A stretch of 64,000 bases of DNA from Streptomyces pluripotens (GTDB lineage Bacteria; Actinomycetota; Actinomycetes; Streptomycetales; Streptomycetaceae), in contig NZ_CP021080.1 of the NCBI RefSeq assembly GCF_000802245.2, forward strand, positions 5,332,001 to 5,396,000, written 5' to 3'. Position 1 is the first letter of the stretch. Each line of letters begins with the position of its first letter. Positions 24,837-32,483 of this stretch are shown piece by piece. Position numbers and translations under genes: made by a program. The notes under the pieces are model-generated. The model worked only from the letters and a program-made list of their open reading frames with translations. It searched no databases and was not told where the DNA came from.

Positions 24837-25040
24837 TTACAGGGTGTGGAGCGTGATCAGGGTGATCCGCAGGCCGTCCCCCGCGCCCTCGGTCTCGATC
24901 CGCACCCGCTGTCCGGGCCGCAGCAGCCGCAGCCCGCCCTTGTCGAACGCCGCCGTACCGAAGGGCACCGGCGTGCCGTCGTCGAGCAGCACCTGCCCGC
25001 TGTGGGTGTCCGGATCAAAGGTGTACGCGGTCGCCTGCAT
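24837..25040 (-). CDS. Small beta-rich hypothetical protein
   Basis: A 67-residue protein: MQATAYTFDPDTHSGQVLLDDGTPVPFG followed by GLRLLRPGQRVRIETEG. The pattern of short strands with a G-x-V-L-L-D-D-G turn and R-V-R-I-E recalls an OB-fold or cold-shock-like barrel, but the RNP motifs of cold-shock proteins are missing, so I leave function open. It converges with hupS across a terminator and has a proper ATG. The next upstream minus-strand gene is cofC, 136 bp away. Confidence 0.75.
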   Translation of the reverse strand: MQATAYTFDPDTHSGQVLLDDGTPVPFGTAAFDKGGLRLLRPGQRVRIETEGAGDGLRITLITLHTL

Positions 25041-25175
25041 GACGTCCAGCCTAGTACCGCGGCACCAGTCTTCCGCGGTTGCCTGCCCCGCCTCGGGATC
25101 CGTGCGCCGCCGGTGGACGGGCGGAGTCGGCCGCGACGTCCCGGCGTTCCCCGAGAAGCCGTTCCAGCGTCGGCC

Positions 25176-25823
25176 TCAGCGACTTTCGGGCCCCGGCATC
25201 AGCAGGCCCGCCGACACCACCGCCGTGTACGGGCCCACTCCGAGAGCCAGCGCGACACGCAGATCGTCCCCGGTGTCCACGTCCTGCCGCACCGAATCGA
25301 CGTCCGCCAGGAGGAGTTCCGTCGCGCCCGACACCCGGTGCCGGGCCCGGGAACCGGCACCGAAGGCGGGCCGCAGGTCCCGGCCGGGCATTGCGGCCAG
25401 CAGTGTGGTGCCGACCTCGGCCGCATCCGGCACGAAGGCTCGGGGGAATTCCGTCGCCGCGGTGAGCACCCGGGACAGTTCCGGTGGGCGCAGCGCGGGC
25501 AGATCGGCGTTCAGAGCGGCGACCGCAGCACCCGGGCGGTCCTGCCGGACGACGGTGGCGCCGTGCGCCAGCGCGGCGTTCAGGCCGCCCGCACGCGTGT
25601 CCGGGACGATTCGCGCGCCCAGCGCCGATAGCTCGTGTGCGGCCAACTCGTCGTCCGTGACGACTGCCACATCCATCACCACCGGACAGGCCAGCGCCGC
25701 GGCCACCGTGTCCTGTGCGAACGCGAGCGCCAGGCTCGGCCGCAGCCCGTTCGCGGCGGTGTCCGCCAGCCTGCTCTTGGCCCGTGCCAGGGGCTTGAGC
25801 GGAATGACCAAGGTCCACTGCAC
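25176..25823 (-). CDS. cofC: Phosphoenolpyruvate / 2-phospholactate guanylyltransferase
   Basis: A 215-residue nucleotidyltransferase of the CofC/FbiD family. It makes the guanylated C3 acid (EPPG or LPPG) that FbiA/CofD joins to the deazaflavin Fo during coenzyme F420 synthesis. Markers are VIPLKPLARAKSRL at the N-terminus, LNADLPALRP (metal-binding Asp pair region) and ATELLLADVDSVRQDVDTGDDL near the end. In actinobacteria PEP is the usual substrate. It starts at GTG and is divergent from the plsC-like gene. Partner genes are not in this window. The flavin-dependent-monooxygenase-like gene at 56.7 kb could be an F420 user, but that is only a guess. Confidence 0.9.
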   Translation of the reverse strand: MQWTLVIPLKPLARAKSRLADTAANGLRPSLALAFAQDTVAAALACPVVMDVAVVTDDELAAHELSALGARIVPDTRAGGLNAALAHGATVVRQDRPGAAVAALNADLPALRPPELSRVLTAATEFPRAFVPDAAEVGTTLLAAMPGRDLRPAFGAGSRARHRVSGATELLLADVDSVRQDVDTGDDLRVALALGVGPYTAVVSAGLLMPGPESR

Positions 25824-25976
25824 CCGTGTACCGTCCCTCCCTCGTCGCGCCCATTGTCACCTGGGGCAGCCTGCGGCTCGGGGGGCGGGGCGTACGGTGT
25901 TCTCGACAGACCGGCGGCCCCGGGTGACACTTGTGCGGCCCCAGCCGGGGTGGCAGTCCTAGAGGAAGGTGTCCCT

Positions 25977-26741
25977 GTGCCCCGCCGCAGAATCGGCTTC
26001 TGGTACCGCTTCGCCGCGGTGATCTGCAAACCACCGCTGGTGGTTCTGATCAAGCGGGACTGGCGCGGAATGGAGCACATTCCGGCCAAGGGCGGATTTA
26101 TCACTGTGGTGAACCACAATTCCCACGCGGATCCCTTCGCATATGCGCACTACCAGTACAACACCGGGCGGGTTCCGCGTTTCCTGGCGAAGAGCGGACT
26201 TTTCAAGAAGGGATTCATCGGCGCCGCCATGCGGGGTACCGGGCAGATTCCCGTCTACCGCGAGAGCGCGGACGCGCTGAGCGCCTTCCGGGCCGCGATC
26301 GACGCCGTGGAACGCGGCGAGTGCGTCGCCTTCTACCCCGAGGGCACCCTCACCCGCGACCCGGACGGCTGGCCCATGACCGGCAAGACCGGCGCCGCCC
26401 GTGTGGCGCTGCAGACGAAATGCCCGGTCATTCCGATCGCCCAGTGGGGCGCCAACGAACTGCTACCGCCGTACGCCAGGAGACCGGACCTCTTCCCGCG
26501 CAAGACCCACCACGTGCTGGCGGGCCCACCCGTGGACCTGACGCGTTTCTACGGCAAGGAGATGACCCCGGAACTGCTCAAGGAGGCGACCGAGGCCATC
26601 ATGGCCGCCATCACCCGCCTGCTGGAGGAGATCCGCGGAGAGAAGGCACCCGAGACGCCCTACGACCCCCGTCGCGAGCGGATCGAACAGCGGCGCCGTA
26701 CCCAGGCGCAGGCCGGCGGGGAACAGGAGAGCGGCAAGTGA
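25977..26741 (+). CDS. plsC: 1-acylglycerol-3-phosphate acyltransferase-like protein
   Basis: A 254-residue PlsC-family acyltransferase. Block I NHNSHADP (H-x4-D) near residues 45-52, block II GTGQIPVYR and block III FYPEGTLTRD are all present. One hydrophobic N-terminal stretch (FAAVICKPPLVVLI) may associate with the membrane. It would acylate lysophosphatidate in phospholipid synthesis. The GTG start has AGAGGA 8 bp upstream. Its TGA overlaps the gpsA GTG, linking it to the enzyme that makes glycerol-3-phosphate, a sensible phospholipid operon. Substrate specificity within the family is uncertain. Confidence 0.9.
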   Translation: MPRRRIGFWYRFAAVICKPPLVVLIKRDWRGMEHIPAKGGFITVVNHNSHADPFAYAHYQYNTGRVPRFLAKSGLFKKGFIGAAMRGTGQIPVYRESADALSAFRAAIDAVERGECVAFYPEGTLTRDPDGWPMTGKTGAARVALQTKCPVIPIAQWGANELLPPYARRPDLFPRKTHHVLAGPPVDLTRFYGKEMTPELLKEATEAIMAAITRLLEEIRGEKAPETPYDPRRERIEQRRRTQAQAGGEQESGK

Positions 26742-27748
26742 GCAAGCCTGTCCAGGCAGCCGTCATGGGCACCGGCTCGTGGGGCACCGCGTTCGGCATG
26801 GTCCTCGCCGACGCGGGTTGTGACGTCACCCTGTGGGCCCGCCGTCCCCAACTGGCCGAGGCGGTCAACTCCACCCGGACCAACCCCGACTACTTGCCGG
26901 GTGTCGAGCTCCCGGAGAACCTGCGCGCCACCTGTGACGCGGCCGAGGCCCTCAAGGAAGCCGACTTCACCGTTCTCGCGGTCCCCTCCCAGACCCTGCG
27001 CGCCAACCTCACCGAGTGGACCCCGCTGCTCGCGCCGGGCACTGTGCTCGTCTCCCTGATGAAGGGCGTCGAACTCGGTTCCACTATGCGCATGAGCGAG
27101 GTCGTCGAAGACGTCGCCAAGACCGGCGCCGACCGCATCGCCGTTGTCACCGGGCCCAACCTGGCCCGCGAAATCGCCGCCCGCATGCCCGCTGCGGCCG
27201 TGGTCGCCTGCACCGACGAGGCGGTCGCCCAGCGCCTGCAGGTCGCCTGCCACACCCCGTACTTCCGGCCGTACACCAACACCGACGTGGTGGGCTGCGA
27301 ACTCGGCGGCGCGGTCAAGAACGTCATCGGTCTCGCGGTCGGCATCGCCGACGGCATGGGGCTCGGCGACAACGCCAAGGGCTCGCTCATCACCCGGGGT
27401 CTGGCCGAGACCACCCGGCTCGGCATGGCGCTCGGTGCCGACCCGCTCACCTTCTCCGGACTCGCCGGACTCGGCGATCTGGTGGCCACCTGCTCCTCGC
27501 CGTTGTCCCGCAACCACACCTTCGGCACCAACCTCGGCAAGGGGATGACGCTTCAGGAGACGATCGCGGTCACCAGGCAGACCGCCGAGGGCGTCAAGTC
27601 CTGCGAGTCGGTGCTGGATCTGGCCCGCCGGCACGGCGTCGACATGCCCATCACCGAGACGGTCGTCGCCATCGTCCACGAGGGCAAGTCGCCGGTGGCC
27701 GCCGTCAAGGAGCTGATGGCGCGCAGCGCCAAGCCGGAGCGGCACTGA
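26738..27748 (+). CDS. gpsA: Glycerol-3-phosphate dehydrogenase [NAD(P)+]
   Basis: A 336-residue enzyme reducing dihydroxyacetone phosphate to sn-glycerol-3-phosphate for phospholipid synthesis. Rossmann motif GTGSWGTAFG near residue 12, substrate/catalytic segment GGAVKNVIGLAVGIADG with the active lysine, and RNHTFGTNLGKG are intact. GTG start overlapping the previous stop by GTGA. An open frame of about 600 codons running in from upstream is an accident of composition, not a fusion. Confidence 0.97.
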   Translation: MSKPVQAAVMGTGSWGTAFGMVLADAGCDVTLWARRPQLAEAVNSTRTNPDYLPGVELPENLRATCDAAEALKEADFTVLAVPSQTLRANLTEWTPLLAPGTVLVSLMKGVELGSTMRMSEVVEDVAKTGADRIAVVTGPNLAREIAARMPAAAVVACTDEAVAQRLQVACHTPYFRPYTNTDVVGCELGGAVKNVIGLAVGIADGMGLGDNAKGSLITRGLAETTRLGMALGADPLTFSGLAGLGDLVATCSSPLSRNHTFGTNLGKGMTLQETIAVTRQTAEGVKSCESVLDLARRHGVDMPITETVVAIVHEGKSPVAAVKELMARSAKPERH

Positions 27749-27781
27749 GCCTCCTCACACCGCTACCGCAGCGCCGCCGGT

Positions 27782-27806
27782 GTGGTGCCGCCCCGTACGG
27801 CACCAC
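27782..27806 (+). terminator. Terminator of plsC-gpsA
   Basis: GTGGTGCCG and CGGCACCAC form a perfect 9-bp stem with a 7-nt loop, 33 bp after the gpsA stop. Confidence 0.8.
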
Positions 27807-27818
27807 GCCCGCGTCCGG

Positions 27819-27884
27819 GTGACGCAGCGCGACCGCGGACGCGACGTTGCGCGACCGTCCGTGCGACGTTGCGCGACCGGCCCG
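27819..27884. repeat. Three 22-bp tandem repeats upstream of ddlA
   Basis: Units begin at 27819, 27841 and 27863. Units 2 and 3 share 17 identical bases (GCGACGTTGCGCGACCG); unit 1 matches that core at 14 of 17. The array ends 47 bp before the ddlA ATG. Confidence 0.85.
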
Positions 27885-27931
27885 GAGCGGGCGCTGACTT
27901 GGGGGGTACCAACGGGTACTCTCAACGCGAT

Positions 27932-29089
27932 ATGAGCACCGAGAACCTCCCCCAGAACCCCGAGCAGCCGCCGCGCAAGCCGCGTGTGGCCGTCGTGTTC
28001 GGCGGGCGCAGCTCCGAACACGGGATCTCCACGGTCACGGCCGGCGCCGTCCTCAAAGCCATCGACCGGACGAAGTACGACGTCCTGCCGATCGGCATCA
28101 CCCGGGAAGGGCGTTGGGTGCTGACGGCCGACGAGCCGGAGCGGATGGCGATCAGCGACCGCCGGGTACCCGCCGTCGAGCAACTGGCGGAGTCACTCGA
28201 AGGCGGTGTGGTGCTCCCCGTCGACCCGGCCAGCCGGGAGGTCGTCTACACCGAGCCGGGCTCCGTGCCCAAGGCACTCGGCGAGGTCGACGTGGTGTTC
28301 CCGGTGCTCCACGGCCCCTACGGTGAGGACGGTACCCTCCAGGGCCTGCTGGAGCTGTCCGGTGTGCCGTACGTGGGCTCCGGTGTGCTCGCCTCGGCCG
28401 TCGGCCAGGACAAGGAGTACATGAAGCGGGTGTTCACCTCCTTCGGGCTCAAGGTCGGCCCGTACCTGGTGATCCGGCCCCGCGAATGGGCCCGGGAGGA
28501 GTCCGCCGCACGCAAGAAGATCATCGACTTCGCCGGCGAGCACGGCTGGCCGTTGTTCGTGAAGCCCGCGCGTGCGGGCTCCTCCATCGGCATCACCAAG
28601 GTCGACGACCTCTCCGGCCTGGACGAGGCGATCGCCGAGGCCCAGTCGCACGACCCGAAGATCCTCATCGAGGCCGCGCTGCGGGGCCGTGAGATCGAGT
28701 GCGGCGTCCTGGAATTCGAGGACGGGCCGCGGGCCTCCGTCCCCGCCGAGATCCCTCCGCCGGACGCGCACGCGTACTACGACTTCGAGGCCAAGTACAT
28801 CGACTCCACGCCCGGACTCGTCCCGGCGCCGCTGACCGACGAGGAGACCGCCGAGGTCCGGAGTCTGGCGGTCGACGCGTTCGAGGCAGCCTCCTGCGAG
28901 GGCCTGGTGCGCGCGGACTTCTTCCTCACCGAGGACGGCGAGTTCGTGATCAATGAGATCAACACACTGCCTGGCTTCACACCGATCTCGATGTACCCGC
29001 AGATGTGGCAGGCCACCGGCGTCAGCTACCCGGAGCTGATCGACCGCCTGGTGCAGGCCGCGCTGCGCCGCCCGACCGGGCTGCGCTGA
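27932..29089 (+). CDS. ddlA: D-alanine--D-alanine ligase
   Basis: A 385-residue ATP-grasp ligase forming D-Ala-D-Ala for peptidoglycan. Landmarks: VVFGGRSSEHGIS near residue 22, HGPYGEDGTLQGLLE, FVKPARAGSSIGITK, and INEINTLPGFTPISMYP. The omega-loop reads YYDFEAKYIDS, the Tyr-Lys-Tyr type of D-Ala-D-Ala ligases and not the VanA-type D-lactate ligases. The ATG gives the family length. Three 22-bp repeats precede the gene and may carry its control sites. Confidence 0.97.
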   Translation: MSTENLPQNPEQPPRKPRVAVVFGGRSSEHGISTVTAGAVLKAIDRTKYDVLPIGITREGRWVLTADEPERMAISDRRVPAVEQLAESLEGGVVLPVDPASREVVYTEPGSVPKALGEVDVVFPVLHGPYGEDGTLQGLLELSGVPYVGSGVLASAVGQDKEYMKRVFTSFGLKVGPYLVIRPREWAREESAARKKIIDFAGEHGWPLFVKPARAGSSIGITKVDDLSGLDEAIAEAQSHDPKILIEAALRGREIECGVLEFEDGPRASVPAEIPPPDAHAYYDFEAKYIDSTPGLVPAPLTDEETAEVRSLAVDAFEAASCEGLVRADFFLTEDGEFVINEINTLPGFTPISMYPQMWQATGVSYPELIDRLVQAALRRPTGLR

Positions 29090-29094
29090 CCTCG

Positions 29095-29115
29095 CCCGGG
29101 CCCCGCCGGCCCGGG
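29095..29115. terminator. Terminator between ddlA and the convergent lipoprotein gene
   Basis: CCCGGGCC and GGCCCGGG pair perfectly around a 5-nt loop, 6 bp after the ddlA stop. Confidence 0.65.
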
Positions 29116-29140
29116 TGCGCGGGCCCGGCCGTGCGTGCCG

Positions 29141-29659
29141 TCACCGCATGGAGGCGATCCCCTGGGGGATCGCCTTCCTGACGGAGGCGGCGAGGCCGGT
29201 GAGTACCGAGGTTCCCTCCTGCTGCGCGGACATGCCCACGGGCAGGCTCACCTGCACATAAGCCACCCGGTTCGCCGTGGTGAACCGCCAGGTGCCGTCG
29301 CCCTGTTTCTCCATCAGCCAGTCCACGCCGTTCACCGCACCGGGGACGGCGTCCGGGTCGTTCCCCTCGGACACCTTGGGATCGATCATCTTCGGCGGCC
29401 GAACGACACCACAGCGCAGTATGATCGCCGGGTTTCCCCAGCCCGCCGTGTAGGCGGACCGGGGCGCGGGGTCGTTGCGGCTCCGTCCGTCGAGCTTCTG
29501 CGGCAGTACCCGGTGCAGATCCCGGCACACCTTCGCCGTCTTCGCGTCGGGGCTGGGAACCGCCACCGTGGTGCTGTCGTCTGCTGTGGAGCAGCCCGCT
29601 GCCGCGATCAACAGCGCGGGCGCGAGCAGGCCGAGAGGCCGGTGACGGAAGATGTTCAC
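29141..29659 (-). CDS. DUF3515 lipoprotein
   Basis: A 172-residue exported lipoprotein. The signal peptide has a basic start (MNIFRHRP), a hydrophobic core (LGLLAPALLIAAAG) and the lipobox Cys at about residue 23. The mature part matches DUF3515: CRDLHRVLPQKLDGRSR, then GNPAIILRCGVVRPP and the C-terminal VAYVQVSLP. This actinobacterial family is conserved near ddlA and thiL but has no assigned role; a cell-envelope function is a reasonable inference. GTG start. Confidence 0.88.
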   Translation of the reverse strand: MNIFRHRPLGLLAPALLIAAAGCSTADDSTTVAVPSPDAKTAKVCRDLHRVLPQKLDGRSRNDPAPRSAYTAGWGNPAIILRCGVVRPPKMIDPKVSEGNDPDAVPGAVNGVDWLMEKQGDGTWRFTTANRVAYVQVSLPVGMSAQQEGTSVLTGLAASVRKAIPQGIASMR

Positions 29660-29679
29660 CGGCCAAGGGTAGACGGGGG

Positions 29680-29913
29680 CTACAGATGCACGACCGGACA
29701 GGTCAGGGTGCGGGTGATGCCGTCCACTTGCTGGACTTTGGCGACCACCATGCGACCGAGGTCGTCGACCGTGTCGGCCCGGGCGCGCACGATGACGTCG
29801 TACGGTCCCGTTACGTCCTCGGCCTGGATCACTCCAGGGATCTTGCTGATCGTCTCGGCGACGGTCGACGCCTTGCCGACCTCCGTCTGGATCAGAATGT
29901 ACGCCTGTACCAC
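29680..29913 (-). CDS. Stand-alone Lrp/AsnC ligand-binding (RAM) domain protein
   Basis: A 77-residue protein made only of the RAM domain of Lrp/AsnC regulators, with no DNA-binding domain. It begins VVQAYILIQTEVGKAS and has the GPYDVIVRARADTVDDLGRMV core with the beta-alpha-beta-beta-alpha-beta pattern. Such single-domain proteins form oligomers and bind amino acids. They may modulate other regulators. The GTG has GGAGG 4 bp upstream, just 20 bp before the lipoprotein gene, with which it is likely cotranscribed. Confidence 0.88.
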   Translation of the reverse strand: MVQAYILIQTEVGKASTVAETISKIPGVIQAEDVTGPYDVIVRARADTVDDLGRMVVAKVQQVDGITRTLTCPVVHL

Positions 29914-30166
29914 GGAACCTCCAGGGCGGCCACGAGGATCATGTGGGGAAAAGGAACGCCACGGTATCGCGTTGCCGACCCCCTGGGGGAGACCCGTGGA
30001 GGCCGAGCTCGCGCGCCAGGCTGCGGGCACGACGGAAGTTGACGGTCATCTGGACCGTATCGGCGGTCATCTCGACCGTATCGGGGACACTGATGATGCG
30101 CGAGTGGGCCGTGACGGGGGCGGCGCACGACGGACACGGCATGGGAGAGAAGGGGAGCCAAGGGAA

Positions 30167-31132
30167 ATGAAGGGCACTGTTGGTGAGCTCGGGGAGTTCG
30201 GGCTCATCAGGGAGCTCACCTCCCGTCTCACCACCACCCCGGCGGTCCGGATCGGCCCCGGCGACGACGCCGCGGTGGTCGCCGCGCCAGACCGCCGGGT
30301 GGTGGCGAGTACCGACATCCTGTTGGAGGGCCGGCACTTCCGTCGTGACTGGTCCACCGCCTACGACGTCGGCCGCAAGGCGGCGGCGCAGAACCTCGCG
30401 GACATCGCCGCCATGGGCGCAGTCCCGACTGCGCTGCTGCTCGGCCTGGTCGTCCCGGCCGAACTCCCGGTCAGCTGGCCCAGCGAGCTCATGGACGGGC
30501 TGCGCGACGAGTGCCAGGTGGCCGGGGCCTGTGTGGTCGGCGGGGACGTCGTACGCGGTGACACGATCATGGTGTCGATCACCGCGCTCGGTGACCTGCG
30601 CAACCAGGAGCCGGTGACCCGGGCCGGAGCCCAGCCCGGCGACATCGTGGCCGTCACGGGTTGGCTGGGCTGGTCCGCGGCCGGTTACGCGGTGCTCTCC
30701 CGGGGCTTCCGCTCGCCCCGCGCCTTCGTCGAGGCCCACCGGCGTCCCGAACCGCCCTACCACGCGGGTCCGGCCGCCGCCGGGCTCGGCGCCACCGCGA
30801 TGTGCGACGTGAGCGACGGGCTGATCGCCGACCTCGGGCATATCGCCGAGGCCAGCAAGGTCCGCATTGACATCCGGTCCGGTGCGATCGATATTCCGAC
30901 GCAGATGAACGACATCGGGCAGGCCGTCGGCGTGGATCCGCTGCAGTGGGTGCTGACCGGCGGAGAGGACCACGCGATCGTGGCGACCTTCCCGCCGGAC
31001 GCCAAGCTGCCGGCCCGTTGGAAGGTCATCGGCGAGGTCCTCAACCCGTCCGCGCTGCCCCAGGTGACGGTCGACGGGGCCCCCTGGACGAGCAAGGGCG
31101 GCTGGGATCACTTCGGGGACATCGAGTCGTGA
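30167..31132 (+). CDS. thiL: Thiamine-monophosphate kinase
   Basis: A 321-residue AIR-synthase-like kinase phosphorylating thiamine monophosphate to the active diphosphate cofactor. Metal and nucleotide motifs [10 protein letters not shown] (near residue 25), [19 protein letters not shown] and [13 protein letters not shown] are intact, as is [13 protein letters not shown]. The ATG with AGGGAA upstream gives the usual length; the frame is open further upstream but unsupported. It overlaps thiD by the GTGA motif. Confidence 0.97.
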   Translation: MKGTVGELGEFGLIRELTSRLTTTPAVRIGPGDDAAVVAAPDRRVVASTDILLEGRHFRRDWSTAYDVGRKAAAQNLADIAAMGAVPTALLLGLVVPAELPVSWPSELMDGLRDECQVAGACVVGGDVVRGDTIMVSITALGDLRNQEPVTRAGAQPGDIVAVTGWLGWSAAGYAVLSRGFRSPRAFVEAHRRPEPPYHAGPAAAGLGATAMCDVSDGLIADLGHIAEASKVRIDIRSGAIDIPTQMNDIGQAVGVDPLQWVLTGGEDHAIVATFPPDAKLPARWKVIGEVLNPSALPQVTVDGAPWTSKGGWDHFGDIES

Positions 31133-31914
31133 TCCCGAGGGTGCTCACCGTGGCGGGTTCGGACTCCGGCGGCGGAGCCGGGATCCAGGCCGACCTGAAG
31201 ACGATGCTGGCGCTCGGCGTACACGGGATGAGCGTGATCACGGCGGTGACCGCGCAGAACTCCGTGGGCGTGCAAGGCGCCTGGGAACTGCCGGTGGAGG
31301 CGGTACGGGCCCAGTACCGCAGTGTCGTGGACGACATCGGCGTGCAGGCCGTGAAGACGGGGATGCTGGCCTCGGCCGAACTGGTCGAGGCGGTTGCCGC
31401 ATTGATCTCCGGAACCCGCGCGCCGGCCGTGGTGGACCCGGTGGGCGTCTCGAAGCACGGCGACGCGCTGCTGGCGACCGCCGCGCTGGACTCGGTCCGC
31501 ACCACGTTGCTGCCGGTGGCGACCGTGGCGACTCCGAACCTCGACGAGGTGGCCCAACTGACGGGGGTGCGGGTCGAGTCGGAAGATGATCTGAGCCGGG
31601 CGGCGGCGGCCGTGCTGTCTCATGGGCCGCGCTGGGTGCTGATCAAGGGCGGACACTTGCCCGGAGACGCCGTGGACCTGTTGACGGACGGCTCGGAGGA
31701 GCACCGGCTGAGGGCCCCGCGCCACGGCAACCGGCACACGCACGGCACGGGCTGCACACTGGCCTCCGCGATCGCGGCGGGGCTGGCGAAGGGGCTGACC
31801 GTGCCGGAGGCCGTCATACGGGCCAAGGAGTACGTCACCGGGGCGATCGCGGGCGGGTTCGCGCTGGGCGCGGGGATCGGGCCGGTGGACCACGGGTGGC
31901 GGCTGCGTGGCTGA
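31129..31914 (+). CDS. thiD: Hydroxymethylpyrimidine (phosphate) kinase
   Basis: A 261-residue ribokinase-family enzyme phosphorylating HMP and HMP-P for thiamine synthesis. Markers are [17 protein letters not shown] at the N-terminus, [18 protein letters not shown] and the anion-hole sequence [15 protein letters not shown]. It is translationally coupled to thiL and closes the operon with a terminator. The second phosphorylation step (HMP-P to HMP-PP) is characteristic of ThiD. Confidence 0.97.
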   Translation: MIPRVLTVAGSDSGGGAGIQADLKTMLALGVHGMSVITAVTAQNSVGVQGAWELPVEAVRAQYRSVVDDIGVQAVKTGMLASAELVEAVAALISGTRAPAVVDPVGVSKHGDALLATAALDSVRTTLLPVATVATPNLDEVAQLTGVRVESEDDLSRAAAAVLSHGPRWVLIKGGHLPGDAVDLLTDGSEEHRLRAPRHGNRHTHGTGCTLASAIAAGLAKGLTVPEAVIRAKEYVTGAIAGGFALGAGIGPVDHGWRLRG

Positions 31915-31936
31915 GGTCGTGCCGAGCACGGCAGAA

Positions 31937-31964
31937 AGCCGGTCCACCAGGAGGTGGACCGGCT
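31937..31964. terminator. Terminator between thiD and rpmB
   Basis: AGCCGGTCCACC and GGTGGACCGGCT form a perfect 12-bp stem with an AGGA loop, then CTTG. It lies between convergent genes. Confidence 0.88.
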
Positions 31965-32039
31965 CTTGCAGCGAACCGGTAGTGGCCGCGCGCGATGGGG
32001 TCCCCCGCCCCGAACGGAACTATGGGGCGGGGTTGTGCG

Positions 32040-32225
32040 TCAGCGCGAGACCTTGCCGGCCTTGATGCACGAGGTGCAGGCGTTCACGCGCTTCGGCGTC
32101 CCGCCGACCACGGTACGCACACGCTGGATGTTCGGGTTCCAGCGGCGAGACGTACGGCGGTGCGAGTGCGAGATGTTGTTGCCGAAGCCCGGCCCCTTGC
32201 CGCAGACGTCGCAGTTGGCAGCCAC
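32040..32225 (-). CDS. rpmB: 50S ribosomal protein L28
   Basis: A 61-residue L28 beginning [25 protein letters not shown]. It retains C-x2-C (CDVC) and a second pair (CTSC), the zinc-binding C+ form. Streptomyces often carry extra zinc-free L28 copies under Zur control elsewhere; this is the normal copy. GTG start. An 18-bp perfect palindrome lies 37 bp upstream. Confidence 0.97.
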   Translation of the reverse strand: MAANCDVCGKGPGFGNNISHSHRRTSRRWNPNIQRVRTVVGGTPKRVNACTSCIKAGKVSR

Positions 32226-32261
32226 GGGTCACTCCAAAGACTTCAGATGCACTTACGGATA

Positions 32262-32279
32262 ATCCCGGCATGCCGGGAT
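32262..32279. promoter_or_regulatory. Perfect 18-bp palindrome upstream of rpmB
   Basis: ATCCCGGCATGCCGGGAT is fully self-complementary with no spacer. It lies in the 258-bp region between divergent rpmB and the FakA-like gene. A second short dyad, GCCCGATC-AG-GATCGGGC, sits at 32325-32342. Either could be an operator; neither matches a motif I know. Confidence 0.4.
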
Positions 32280-32483
32280 CGAGGTCTTGAGACCTGAGAT
32301 CTGAGTGGCGCTGCCAGGGGAACGGCCCGATCAGGATCGGGCAACCGGAGCAGCATACAACGCCTGCTCCCGTTCAACGAAACTACCATGGCAGCTCAGG
32401 GGCCCGCTCCCGGCCCTCTTCCGGTGGACACCACTTCGGGGTCTACGCTGCGTCCCACGTCCAGCCAGCTCAGGGAGGCGCAG

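Noticed and set aside
25931..27748. 605-codon plus-strand frame suggesting a fusion ahead of gpsA
   Set aside because: The first 270 codons are an out-of-frame reading of the plsC-like gene, which has intact acyltransferase motifs in its own frame.
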